Positions 24,542 to 36,757 of a DNA stretch of 53,365 nt are shown piece by piece. Origin of the DNA: Didymodactylos carnosus (lineage: Eukaryota > Rotifera > Eurotatoria > Philodinida > Philodinidae); NCBI GenBank assembly GCA_905250885.1, contig CAJNOQ010000368.1:1-53365 (forward strand), given 5' to 3'. The notes under the pieces are model-generated. The model saw only the letters and a list, made by a program, of their open reading frames with translations, was not told the origin of the DNA and ran no database searches. Numbering within the stretch: position 1 is the first letter of the stretch; each line of letters begins with the position of its first letter. Made by a program: the position numbers and the translations under genes.

Positions 24542-25988
24542 CGAAAAAAACGATTTTGAACGACCACAGTAAAACAGTCAATACTTTGAATAATAAAGCG
24601 TAATCCGAGTGGAATTTTATCCATTGAAGATAAAGTTCAGACTGAGGTTCTCTAGTTTAAACTGAACTATTTTTATAATATTGCATTTTTATATACAATC
24701 AAAAAAAGGAAGTATAGGGAAAAAACGTACGTTTGCTAAAAATAAATGGCGAATTCACAACAATAACAGTAATAATTAACACATATATTATAAGAATTAC
24801 TTTATGGTTTGAAGTAATTTAGTGACAGGAAAATAAATGATCCTTAAATAAATGTAGTACTGATGCCGTTTATAAAATTTTGTAAAAAAGATAATAGAAA
24901 TGAAAAACTGGAATCAATTGGGCATAAATTAAATGTGTAGAATCGATCTTAGAAAATGTTTTCTATCTATGGCTGGTGTATAATAGCATGAAGAAAGATT
25001 TATTGTTTTGTATTCGCCATACGATGAACTCTAGTAACTTTTGTAAGTTTTGTACCAATTTCTATATCGGGATGTACCATTGCTTTGGCGTATCCGCGTA
25101 GATGTAAGGTCAGTTATCTGTCTAACACGGTCTCTTATTAGAGATGGAAGACGAGTTATTGTTGTTTTCGTTTGTTGTGAATAGGGCGTCTGTAGAAAAG
25201 ATTATGAACGTTGTTTTGCTTCCACTTGATATGTACATAATGGATATTTACGAGATTTTGAACATTGAGAGGGTATTGATAACTCATTCTTAGACCGTTC
25301 CGTACATTTTTTATATACTGTGTTTTCTTCTTTAGAAGTTTCAAGTTCACTCTCATTTTTACAAGTGTAAATATCTAACTAAACTTTACGAGAAATTTCG
25401 CTACAAAACTATACACTAAGATTACGACGTTAAAAGACAGTTAGAAATATTTATATAGTACATAGTGCTTTAGAAACAGAGAGTCAAGTTTTATTCCACA
25501 AAGCACATTTGATTTCATGTATAAATTAGAAACAGCCTTCTTTGGCTAAAAGAAACGAAACCAACAAACATTTTTCGAGATCAACTTAGCACTTTTGATT
25601 CACGAACTAATGATCCCGGTTTTTTTGCTTAACAGTGCAAAATTGGACTCAAAAAAGTGGTGACTTGCTGATCCTTGACACGACCAGTAGTACCCATTTT
25701 AAAATTATTTCATTCCCAAAAGAGTGGAGTATTCGGTCAGTAAGACACTTTTATTTTTTAAACTCTTTTCAAAACAAATCACTAAAGTTTTTCTTCATTT
25801 CTCTTTCCACCACTAAGCTAGCTCACGAGGGAACCTTCCGAGATGCCCACTTCCGATTCAAATGCTTTGTACATGGATCGATACACTTCAGTGAGGTAGT
25901 AAATACCCTAAAAGAATTCGGGTCCATGACTCTTGAAGACCCGTTTTTCTGGAAAATCAGTTTTTTAGAAACTCTAAACAATAATCAA

Positions 25989-26141
25989 AACTCTATATGA
26001 CCTTTCTTTCCAAAGTTATAGAATTTACAAGAAAAGCCCTCAATGTTCATTGTCAGCTCAAAGCTACAGAAATAAGAAGAAATTAATTCAAGGCTTTGCT
26101 TGTAAATTCTATAACTTTGGAAAGAAAGGTCGTGTAGAGCT
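25989..26141. repeat. Near-perfect hairpin repeat
   Basis: Positions 25999-26030 and 26100-26131 form an exact 32-base inverted repeat (core TTCCAAAGTTATAGAATTTA), and imperfect pairing extends about 10 bases outward (CTCTATATGACC / GGTCGTGTAGAG) and about 8 inward. The loop is about 69 bp and has no coding content. Exact arms imply a recent insertion or selection for pairing. Confidence 0.85.
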
Positions 26142-27469
26142 GGGAGACGTCTCATTTTAATCAGAAATTTGCCAAAAATGACCGTATGTCACCTTTAATC
26201 TAGAGATCTGCAAGTCGACCGTGCCCAAGCAAACATCATTTATGGAAAAAATCTAGATACATTTTTTCTGTAATCAGGCGATACATGACTAGTTGTCATC
26301 TAGATTGGCAGGACTAGACCATAAAATGTATAGGGCAGAACAGGTTTAGGTCATGGAAACCTTTATAGGGCAGGGCTCAGGACACAAAAATCAGCTGGCC
26401 TGCACGCCTGTGCTTTAATTTGGTGTTTTCCTAGCGCTTGAATGGTTCGTTCCGGGAAAAAGGAACAACATTTCATGGAACTCAGAAAGTTGTACATAAA
26501 AAAGTAATTTTTTTTCCTAGTTCCAGCCCTAAAGCTAGCCAAATAAGGACAGACGATCGGAAAATCCTAAGAAAACCAATCATCATCATTTTTTCAAATT
26601 GCTTGCCAAACAGTCAAACAGCTATGGATCATAGACTTATTTATAGTCAGAATGAAGTCTGATTTATGCTCTTTTTACTGATGCAAGAGTCAAATCTAAA
26701 ACTTACTTGGGTTTTGATTTATCGGTTCTGAAAGGTGCTGTGGGAAGGTTCTAAAAACTCCAAACTTTGAGCTCGATTTTGTCCAAAATTTCTCGTCAGA
26801 ATTCTTTCAAACATCGTTTCACGACGACATCTCGCATAGTACTACTAGTGTTCCAGGTTTCAAAGCTTTCATGCTCGAGCTTAGTAAGGTACCGATAGTG
26901 GAATTCCGATATTTACGAAGATATTCTATTTTTATTAATTTGCTTGCCTTGACGTACTGCTCGAAAGGTGTCGACATCTAGAGTCGAATAATTTCAAAAG
27001 GGAGTGTTACGAGGCGACCAAAAACGTAGTTCTACTGTCATGTTACAAACAAAATCAATTTGATGATCAAATCAGTAAAATAAATTAGAAAAGAAAAAAA
27101 TTTATAGATTACAAAAGAATTACGTCTTACCTTAGAAGGAAAAATTAACAAAGTCTTGTTCGGTCAGTTAGAATAAAAAGAAAAAGAGAACTATCCTCAT
27201 GATATACGGGAAACGATGCCTTTGAATACGCAATACTCTAGGAGTGTCAGAAACTTTATGGCGACGGATGACGAATAGTTAGTAAAGAAAAGATGACTGT
27301 CATTATTGAACACAATTTAAGTGTTCTCAAAAAAATCATATACGGTATTACGATTTAAACGTGCTTAGATTCTCTTATACTCTCTTAATTTTAAATTGGG
27401 AAAGCTCGTGCCCGTGATCGTCAATTCATAAAATTACTGATAACCATGCTGCTTTAGATGTAATGTAAT

Positions 27470-30400
27470 ATGGCTATTGCAGAACAAATACCATTAGATG
27501 AACAACAACATCCAAGTAATGAGAGCAGTAGTATAGATATCGGTGAAAATGAAACTGCTGTTAATTCCCGAGCTCAATCGAATTATAGCATTCGGCGTGT
27601 TAAAAATATAATTGCCCCCGGAAAATACGGTGAAACACGTGCTCAATATCTATGGAGACTATTGCGCTGTTCGATTCGTCGAACAATCGATGTTGTTGCC
27701 AAAGCAGATGAATCGGGTTAGTATTGTTAAAATGATATAGTAATCGTGTTTTACTGTCTAAGAATTAAAAGGGACAGAAAAGAATAATATGTCGCCGTCG
27801 AAAATTGTATTCAAACGGAAGAATTAATTGAATGTGTTTGAAACGCAAATCATTAGAAAATGTCCTAAAGGCTCATAGTAATACTGCTCTACAGCTATCA
27901 AGACAACTTGTTTTGAAAAATATCAAACAAGATACATATGATCATCATAAACTTATAAAATCGGATAAAAATATTACTCTTGGCTTTCGCTTAGATATTG
28001 AACGTTCTCATGGTGTACATTTTTTGCGGAACATCAATCATGAAATATATGTTAAATGGAGTACATACAACATCAGTCGAAAAGTAAGTCTCCAAATATC
28101 AGAGAAAAAAAGAGTCTGATCAACTGATATTATTGTGTTTGTCGTAGGAGATAATTAGCATTGATGCACAGTTACCTCCCGTGGCTCGTATTTATCATTC
28201 AGATGGACGTTTTATTCGTTCAAAAAAACTTGAAATTAATTTTGATTATATGATATATTGTGTAAATGAAGATGAATTTATTGCATGGACAAAATGGAAA
28301 CGAGAAATACATGTTATTGCTGCTGATTTAGAAATACTCTCAACGTCAACATGTGATTATGATATAGGAGATTTGGGTTATAATGAAAAAACATCTGAAG
28401 TTTCTAGTTGTGGTAAAGGAGGTGTAACGGTAAGTGTTCGTTTACAAATAGATTTGAAAAAAGACTAATGTTACAAGAATATTTGTTAGATTTGGCAATT
28501 TCGATACAATAGAAAACATTTATTACCGAAAACGCATTGTCACGAAGGTTTTAAGACTGATTTACAATTTGATATAATAGCAATTGAACAGAGTAATGCA
28601 GCTGTTCAGCGAATATTTGTTACATCTGGCTACGATATTTTGGTATATTTCTTTGTTTGCTTTGTCTATCAACATGTACAATATGCACAATAATAACAAC
28701 TTAAATTATTTTTAAGGTGTTTAATGGAGCTTTTGATGGTCGCTTATATTCTTCTAAGAGTGATTTACATGTTCGACCAATTGTAGCCATGATCTTTGTT
28801 GAAAGTCGAGATGTTTTAGTAACAGCAGGAAGAGACGGATCAAGTATGTCAAGAAAAAAAAAGAAACAGAGTAAATTAAGATGTTGATTTGTTAATTTTT
28901 AGTTAAAGTATGGGACAATCGATGGTTCATAATTCATGCCTATGTTGGTCATCATGACCGAATACTCTCTTTAGCAAAACATCCATTTGGAACTCATGTT
29001 CTATCGAGTTCGAACGATAAAACAATACGTGTTTGGTCTCTCGAATATGGAGATGTTGTAGATGTGTAAATAAATGAATCTTACGTATGTTTTTCATTCT
29101 CTGTATGTTTTTATATTTCAAGTGTCAATGTACAAGAGCCTATTGTTCACATGAATACAGCACAAAACTATGAAAAATTTATTGTAATGTCGACGAAATG
29201 TTTACAACTTTGGTGTATTAAGCATTATTGTGATTTTCTAACATTTATTGGGTAATTTAAAAGAAGAATTTAATCTTGAAACTGTTTTCTAATAAATTGT
29301 CTCTAGTACAGATCACCAGTACTCAAAATCAGTCGTACAACACATCCTGATTATCCTTGTCGATCAGTATTATTATGTAAAGATTCAATAGTCAGAATTT
29401 TATCATGTTCAAATGGAAATGTGTTGACTAGTTGTCTATGTGATATGCATTTCAAACCACCATTAATCAGTTGCGCCTATGCAATTGCTGAAAGTAATAA
29501 AGTATATCCTTTAGTAGGTGAATAGACATCTTTTTTCTATTGTTTTTTTATTCTATAATTTTAGATATACTTTTTGCAACAAATGGAAACATATTAATCA
29601 AAGTTAATACAGCATTGAATCCATCGAAACTCATTGATCGCTTTCAAATACCAGAACAATGTAAGAAACGTTTTTTTACACTAGTTATTTAATGATTACT
29701 AAAACCATTTTATTTTCATAATATTAATATGTTTGTTTATATAATAGATTCAATAAATTGTTTAATTATTTATGAATATGTTGCAAAAAGTACTATGGAT
29801 GAAACACCAATGTTAAAATCACTTGTAACAAAACCTAGTAAAGATCTGACGCATTTATCATTGAAAGGCTTTAGTCGAACATTACTTGTGGCAGGTTTAT
29901 CGAATGGATTCATAGCCGTTATGAATTGGTCTACAGGTGAAATTGATTTTTCTCTCGATGTACGTAAAAGTTGTGTCCCTATTCATTTATTGTTTTATTT
30001 CGTTTGTGTGTGTGTTAAAACGTGTTTAGATGCATTCAAGTCGACCTGTAGTCGATTTAATTTCTCATATGGATGCTGATCAAATTATATCGTGTGGTGC
30101 AGGTACATAGATTGTAACATTTTTGTGAAACTCTCTCACTATCTTGGAAGAAAAGGGAATAACAGTTTTATACCCCAAAACCGCTGGTTTTCTGGATAAA
30201 TTTGACCCCCCTCCAACTCTAGAGGATACGCCCTCTTAAAATGGTAGTTAAAACCTCTTAAAAAGGCGTACACAACCTCTTAACGTGACTAGACGTCTCA
30301 GTATTGGGAGTTCCATCTTTTAGCACCTTTAGATGCTACCCTGCCACAGTTTTTTATATGAATAAGTAAAAAGTTAATTATAATTTTAGATTTAATTATT

Positions 30401-33400
30401 CGTATATGGCGTGTATTTCCATATGCTATAGAATCATTATCCGTTGTACGAACAATATTTTGTGCATTACCACCAATTCATTTATCAATTGTTAGAAATT
30501 GTTTAGCTGTTGCATTTAGAGAAGATTCAACATTGACACATTCACTGATGATTTATAATCTGGATAATAATGGTGTGAGTGTGTCATAATAGTTATTTAA
30601 CAGAAAATTTAGCCAATGTTATTCGATTGTTTTCATAGAACGTTTTGATCATGCTCCTGACAGTGATCATGGTGATATGATTACTGCCGTTACTGGTTGT
30701 TCAAAATTAAAATTAATTGCAACAGGAAGTCTAGATGGAACAGTTAGAATATGGAATGGAAAAAATCAATTATTACGGTAAAATATAGGATGTTATCTAT
30801 AGCAGATATAAGAAAAATAAAAATAAAAAATATTCTGTGTTACAGAATGGTTATCATTCATGATACTATTAATTCATTACAATTTTCAAATGAACTGGGC
30901 GATCTTCTATGTGGTATTGGCGATCATGTATACAAAATGCGTCATCAAACATGTAACAAAAAAAAACTAAAAGAAGAAATTATTTCATTTATATTTCTTC
31001 CATTATCAATATTTTTTAGATCTTCCCAAAGCAATTTTATTTAAAACGGTAGGAATGGAATTCAAGCAACAAACTGATGAAGCCGTAATCAATTATGATC
31101 AAACTCAAATTGAACGAATGCCATCAGCCGACATCATTCGTCTAAAACGAGCGCATAAATCAAAAGAAATGTAATTTTGTTAACATATATTTTTCAATTC
31201 ACGCTATTTTCTTTTTCTTTATTAAGATCGATTATTGTTCCTAATGATTATGATTTAGCAACAACTTATACAAAATCTGTTGAAGAAATGAAACAAAAGA
31301 ATCAGGTATAAGATATTGATATTAAATGAATTTTATATTCTTTACTTTTTACCTGATAGGAATTGGAAAAACTTGAAAAACGTGATCAAGAAATTAATCA
31401 AATTGCTGATGGAAAACTCCTGCGTACAAAAAAATATAAAATATCATCAAAAATTCGTCAACGCGCATTTAACGAATATATGAAAATGTATTTGAAAGAG
31501 CCACATACTATTGTACGTATGTTAGCTTTTTGTATATATCGATACTCTTTACCCAAATCCTAGTGAAAAATTTACTTAAATCGTACTAAGATCTTAGAAA
31601 AATCTTGTTAAGATCTTAGTAAGATTTCGCTTACATTTGTCTAAGATCTTAAACAAATCTTACTAAGATCGTGAGACCCGAAAATTCTAAGATTTGATAA
31701 GATCTTACTAAGATTGTACTGTCTAAGACTTTTTCAAGATTGGATAAGAATATATTAGGATCTTAATAACAAGAATGATAACGTTTTTTAAATAATGTTC
31801 ATCCGAGATTCACTGAAAATTTTTCAAATTTTAATCCGCATTATCCAAGTTGAAGAATGAAGAGATATTTCATATTTTCAGGTGTCCAACTATGGACTTT
31901 GATCTGCATGTACACTCTCTAAAAAGTTGTTGAACACGTTCGAGAGAGCAAGTACCAGCAGAGTCAGGAAGAAAAATAAGCGTATAATCACTCATATTTT
32001 CGGTCACTTGTATAGATGAATGAGAGCAAAACAAAAGGGTGAATGAAAGCAGAATCATTGAATCTTATTAAGATCTTAAACGATAAGATCGTATCACTCT
32101 AAAAAAAAAGTCGTAGATTAATAAACTGCAATAAAAGAGTTTTTTGGACTAAAAAACTGATCAAAAAATCTAAAAGAGTTTTTTAACGGGTTTTTTAGGC
32201 CAAAAAACTAAAAAGCATTCGTGGTCGTTTCAAAATGAAAAACTCCACGTTTTTTGGGAGAGTTTTTTGAGTCTAAAAAACTCTTTAAAAAACCCTGTTC
32301 GTTTTTTCCTCGGTTTTTCAACAGGGATTTTTACTAGGAAAAATTCATAATATTACTTTTAGGTCATAAACGATGAAATATACAAATTAACTGAACAAGA
32401 TTTATTTGATATGCCGATAGAAAGTTAGAATTTTTTATTCATATCGATGAGAGAATAGCAATGATTTATTTTTTATATCATTTTTTCTTTTTCGCTCTTA
32501 GAACCTGAAGTTTATCTACCCGAACAAGATAATGGCTTTTTTCCATCATTAAAAGAAGCACAACAAGATCCTATAAGTATTATGTATAAAAATCATGAAA
32601 CTAAATTACAAGAAATACAAGCACATTATAACGTTGAAACAATAGATCAAAATCGAATATTAACTGATATTAGACAAAGTCCATACTTAAAACGTTCATT
32701 GGATGAAAAATATGAAATAAAAAAATTACTTAATCAAAATTTAGAACATATAACTTTACCAGAAAATCGACCAAAATATGGACCTGGTGCATTTGTTCCA
32801 AATTCTGTTCTAGTACGTCAAATTTGACTTCTAAAATCATAATAGTTTTATGTAAATCATTTCATAGGCAAAATTATTGTGGCCAAATAGAGAATTAATC
32901 AGACGTGAAAATGATTTAGAATGGCTTCCACCTGTATTATCCGATGAACAATTACATCTACTAGAGAAAAATCAAGTCACGGTAAGTTTGATATTTTTCT
33001 ATTTAGTTTATTTTCTTTTTTTATATCAATCATACTGTACTCTAGAATTTAATTAAAAAAACGCAAGAAGCAATGAAACTCGAACCAGTTGTAAGATTTG
33101 TGTGCTCTTCTAAATTTGCACCATTTTTTTATGCACAATAAGTTTTTATACAAAAATTTGGATCTGTAGAGAAACACATACATACAAGTTGCACTCTATT
33201 TCATATATTGTTCTATATTAAATAGTAGACTTAGAGATTGGACTCAGTCTATATATATATATATATATATGAAGTTGATTAATTATGATTAGTTGTGGTT
33301 TAGGATGAAGACGAAGAATGGCGTGCACTAATTGAAGCGACAATGAAGAAAAAACTGGTAGAAGCAGGGGATGAAGATGATATTAGTGAAATATTAGAAA

Positions 33401-35313
33401 AAAAACAGAAAAAAAGTTCACATGAACCACAAAGTGAATTTTCAAAACAATTAAAAGAAGCTTTGAAACCAGCTGAAACGCCTCCACTAGCAGTTGATGT
33501 ACCTGTAGATGTGAAAGTATATTTTAGACTGTTCACAAATAAGCGTTCAATTGATTGACATCATCTCATTTTAGGAAGATGAACAAAGTCATCCACAAAG
33601 AAGTGCTCGTAAAACACCACAACGATTGCCTATAATTAAAACTGTAACACCATTGAAAATACGGAAAAAGTCCAGAGAATATCAACCAACAACACCTGCG
33701 GTACATGTTGAAACACCTGCCGAGATTAGAGAACCAACACCACGCACTCCTCGAGTATTTGCGCCACCATTCACACATCTGTTTGAAAAATTAATGGAGT
33801 TGAACTGGTTTGATGAACAATATCCACTTGTTCAACCAAATGTGAGTTGTCATCTCTTTTCATTTTCAATAATTCGATTACAACTTTGTATATTTCGAAG
33901 GTATTTCTTGAAAATTGCGACGAAAATACATTTCCTATCGATGTTTTGCAACGTATTGATTTTGTTCAACCCGAAGAACATCGTTTCATAATTTTGCATG
34001 AATTAGAGCATTTATTTCAGAATTATCCATTTAGTCAACATATACGTGAATCGATAGTTGAGAAGATATTGGGACATCTAATGAAATATAATCCAATGAA
34101 TTTTGCGAAAGACGATGTTGAATGTATAATTAGTTACATTCGAATGTTAACAGCAATGAATGTAATGAATATAGACGTTGTAACAGAATGGATGTATTGG
34201 TATCTCGATGGAGGAGAAAAAATTCGGTAAGATATAGTTAGGTTTGAAAACGAATTTTAAATATACATTATTGTTCATTTAGAGCTATTATTAAAGAATC
34301 ATTTCAACAATGTGGATTAGATGACTCATTTGGCCATTTTTATAATGAAATGGCTTCTTGGAAATTATGGGAACTAGATGCTGATAAATCAAGAAGATTA
34401 GGAATAAAAACTCTTTGCTATGAATGGTTAAGACAGTATGTACACATAACATTTTATGAGTGAAGAAAATTTTTATTATTTATGTTTCTTGTAGATGGAC
34501 TCGTGCATTTCGCACTCATCTTGAAGAGATGCATCTTAGACTTAAAAATGGCGATATTCATGTGAAAATTAGTAATGCTACGTCGAGAGCAATCAATGGA
34601 GATGTTTCTTTAACGGTACGTATTCAAATGAAAAATACAAACGAACTTTTCTGATCAGCAACCGTTGAAATTCAATTATTTTTGTTAAAAACTTATTATT
34701 TATGTTCTTAAGAATCGGGCTGCCAGTGGAAAACGTAATATTACGGTTACAATTAATACACTGCCACGTTTGAATCTCACAAATTTATCGGCAATTGAAA
34801 TAATCAATTATTTTGTTGAAGTAACACAAGAACAAATTAATGACAGAAATCAACCACAACAAAAGCCAGATAATAATACAATATTAGTATTACCAAAAGT
34901 TATTAAGTATGTTGGATCATCTGCCTTTGAACCTTTACCACATACTTTCTGCTTATTTTAAATAGAAAGGCAGCTCTTGTTCGACTTGGTGAATCAAATA
35001 CAGACTTTCATCGACCAACAAAACGGAATCGTAATGTTTTCTCAATCATTCTTACCTAAAATACCCTTATATTTATTTTTTTATTTTAGCTATTTTTCTT
35101 CCACATGAGCATCGATATGAACCAGGTCAATTAGAAATGGGACGTTATATGAATTATCCGGTAAAAAAACTTCATCTTAATCCATTTCGGAGACAACTCA
35201 TTCCTGCTGAAGAAGAGGAAGACGATGATGATATTTATAATGACTCAGTTCTACTGACATTGAAATTAGCACCGAAATTCTTTTTACCAATTCTGTCACA
35301 AATAGCTAAATAA
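27470..35313 (+). CDS. Large WD40-repeat protein, WDR97/WDR87-like
   Basis: About 30 small exons, roughly 1,600 residues in total, close to human WDR97. The N-terminal half is two WD40 propellers: for example GRDGSIKVWDNRW, HHDRILSLAKHPFGTHVLSS with SNDKTIRVWSLEYGD, GSPVLKISRTTHPDYPCRSV, LLCKDSIVRILSCSNGNVLT, SCGADLIIRIWRVFPY and TGSLDGTVRIWNGKNQLL. The second half is charged and coiled-coil-prone (31230-31510, 32500-32980), then a Pro/Thr-rich linker (33574-33841) and a conserved helical C-terminal domain from LFEKLMELNWFDEQYPLVQP to the Asp/Glu-rich end. WDR87/97 proteins are known mainly from ciliated and testis tissue, so an axonemal role is plausible but inferred. The first exon (27470-27716) connects through a small, uncertain exon (about 27770-27806). 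Two introns are expanded: about 30103-30389 and about 31514-32362. WDR64-like relatives cannot be excluded. Confidence 0.75.
30225..30285. repeat. CCTCTTAA direct-repeat patch in a WDR intron
   Basis: Three copies of CCTCTTAA with similar flanks (GCCCTCTTAAAATGG, AACCTCTTAAAAAGGCG, AACCTCTTAACG) fall within about 60 bp of an intron that is about 290 bp long, against about 60 for its neighbours. The word is not self-complementary, so this differs from the palindrome islands. Confidence 0.5.
31558..31765. repeat. AAGATCTTA palindrome island (WDR intron, left half)
   Basis: CTAAGATCTTAG (31586-31597), TTAAGATCTTAG (31609-31620), CTAAGATCTTAA (31641-31652) and further one-mismatch copies crowd 200 bp. 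Another copy lies at about 32069-32081. The patch opens with CCTAGTGAAAAAT at 31558, and the neighbouring island closes with the inverted ATTTTTACTAGG (about 32326-32337), suggesting that both sit in one insertion of about 780 bp inside the intron. Confidence 0.75.
32130..32338. repeat. GAGTTTTTTAG / CTAAAAAACTC island (WDR intron, right half)
   Basis: Repeated GAGTTTTTT and its complement AAAAAACT alternate: AGAGTTTTTTGGACTAAAAAACT, GAGTTTTTTAACGGGTTTTTTAGG, CCAAAAAACTAAAAAG, GAGTTTTTTGAG and CTAAAAAACTCTTT. It has the same organisation as the AAGATCTTA patch next to it, but a different word. Confidence 0.7.
33250..33271. repeat. (TA)n microsatellite
   Basis: About eleven TA dinucleotides within a WDR-gene intron. 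Ordinary simple repeat. Confidence 0.9.
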
Positions 35314-35404
35314 AATCTTTATTTTTATTGAGTTTTTTAATTTTTATATTTGTTCTTTGATATTCAACGAATTTATATTATAACCTATGTCGTCTATTTT
35401 TATA

Positions 35405-35935
35405 AAAAACCATCGGTTAACTGCGGTTCTTCAAATAATCGCTAATTGACCGTGGTTCTCTATAAACCATCAATTAATCACAGTTAATCACCGGTATTTT
35501 CGATACCACAGTTTGAAAAATTAATCTCCAATTTACCGCGTTATTTCGGAGAACCGACGGTTAATTGTTTCTTTTTCAATCACTGTTTTGTTTTATGGTC
35601 ACTATATGTATATAAGGATATGATTTATCAAAAAACTTCAGAATTTTTTCCATGACTTCTTGAAGTGTGAACTTCGACTTAGTCTAAATATCTTTCAGAC
35701 TGTGTCTAAGAGTCCTGGTAAGCAGATAGGTACTGCTCAGTTCAAAATTTCACCGGTATGGAACTGTGATTAACTGACAGTTTTACTGCTGTGGAACATA
35801 TAAAAATTCAATACTCAAATGAAAAATGTTTAGAGAAGGATTTGTACTGATATCGCTTGCTCGGCAAAAAACATGTCAACGAACCGTGGCTAACCGAGCA
35901 TTTTGTGCCAGTTCGCGGTTAATTGGCGATTTTTT
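35405..35935. repeat. AACCG(C)GGTTAA palindrome-word island
   Basis: Repeated forward and inverted versions of AACCGxGGTTAA: AACCATCGGTTAACTGCGGTT, TTGACCGTGGTT, AACCATCAATTAATCACAGTTA, AACCGACGGTTAATTG, and after a gap AACCGTGGCTAACCG and CGCGGTTAATTGGCG. Copies are imperfect and irregularly spaced. Confidence 0.65.
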
Positions 35936-36282
35936 GCCGATTTGATAAACATGGGAATACTCTCTAGATAATCGGCATCAGTCGTATAGATAAACGTTTT
36001 CAAGTCAGGCTCAAACAACTAACCTATCACTGAACGATCTGTTTTTAGTTTTAATATTCAAACTAGAAAAGTGTACGTTTGCTCAAGCAACATATAACTC
36101 TAAGCAATTCGCTTATCTGATTGCATTGTAGAATAAAGGTCAAGTACCCAATCTAGTTGGTTCGAAATAAATAAATAAAATGGAAAACATAATGAGAGTA
36201 CATCCACTGTAAGCTTTAGACAATAGTAACTATCCAATTTCTCACTCACTCATTTCCCATCGGTAAATTCTAGTATATAAAA

Positions 36283-36432
36283 CGACGTGCACACCCGTAA
36301 AAATCGTACAACGGCGTGTGAACACACGTGAAAAGAAATTCTCACTGTTGCATGTGAACGCGTGTGAAATTATAGAAAATTCACACGTGACCACACATTT
36401 GATGGTGCAACTGCACGACCCCAACGTCGTGA
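36283..36432. repeat. TTCACACGTGTGAA palindrome-word island
   Basis: Variants of CACACGTGTG in both orientations: GTGCACACCCGT, GCGTGTGAACACACGTGAAA, CATGTGAACGCGTGTGAAAT, AATTCACACGTGACCACAC. The flanks are ordinary AT-rich DNA. CACGTG is also an E-box, so occasional bHLH binding is possible, but the density looks repeat-driven. Confidence 0.65.
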
Positions 36433-36757
36433 AACTTCGACAAAATTTCTGTTAATTTATAGAATTTCCGTTAAGATCAACAAAGATGATGTTATAAGGA
36501 CGACATCTTGCTTCCCAATGTTCAGACTTTTTTAAGACAACAAAATGGCGTTATTCAACCAATGAGCTTAATGCTATGGGACAAAAGCATTTGATTGATA
36601 GACTGATTGATTTTATTAATAGTTGTGAGGAAGACCGAAAGTATTTTTTTTAATATACATTTTTTACCAGTTTTCTCTTCTAGAATCTATGCAAGTTTGG
36701 TCATATTTACATATCAGCAGTGTTTCTATTGTTATGAGTAACTTCTCTTTTTAAGAT

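Larger units (their letters stand above)
21294..27469. other. 6.2-kb non-coding stretch: T-rich flank, foldbacks, palindrome island
   Basis: From 21294 to about 22560 the plus strand is strikingly T-rich with many runs of 6-11 T, probably long 3' UTR or downstream flank of MEIOC. Beyond that lie a diverged inverted repeat (23200-23585), a TAACCTATAGGTTA island (24443-24541) and a near-perfect hairpin (25989-26141). A patch rich in GGGCAG/CAGG words spans 26270-26415. Short frames here show no protein family. I found no convincing gene. Confidence 0.5.
35314..36757. other. Intergenic region filled by two palindrome islands
   Basis: Between the WDR stop and the APC start. It carries the AACCGCGGTTAA-type patch (35405-35575 with outliers to 35935) and the TTCACACGTGTGAA-type patch (36283-36432). 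A pyrimidine tract and AG at 36744-36755 directly before the APC ATG look like a splice acceptor, so a 5' UTR exon may lie in here. No armadillo-repeat coding sequence is present. Confidence 0.6.

Noticed and set aside
27832-27870. ATG at 27832 as an independent gene start in the WDR locus
   Set aside because: The exon frame is better entered through an acceptor near 27869; the preceding in-frame stop then lies in an intron.
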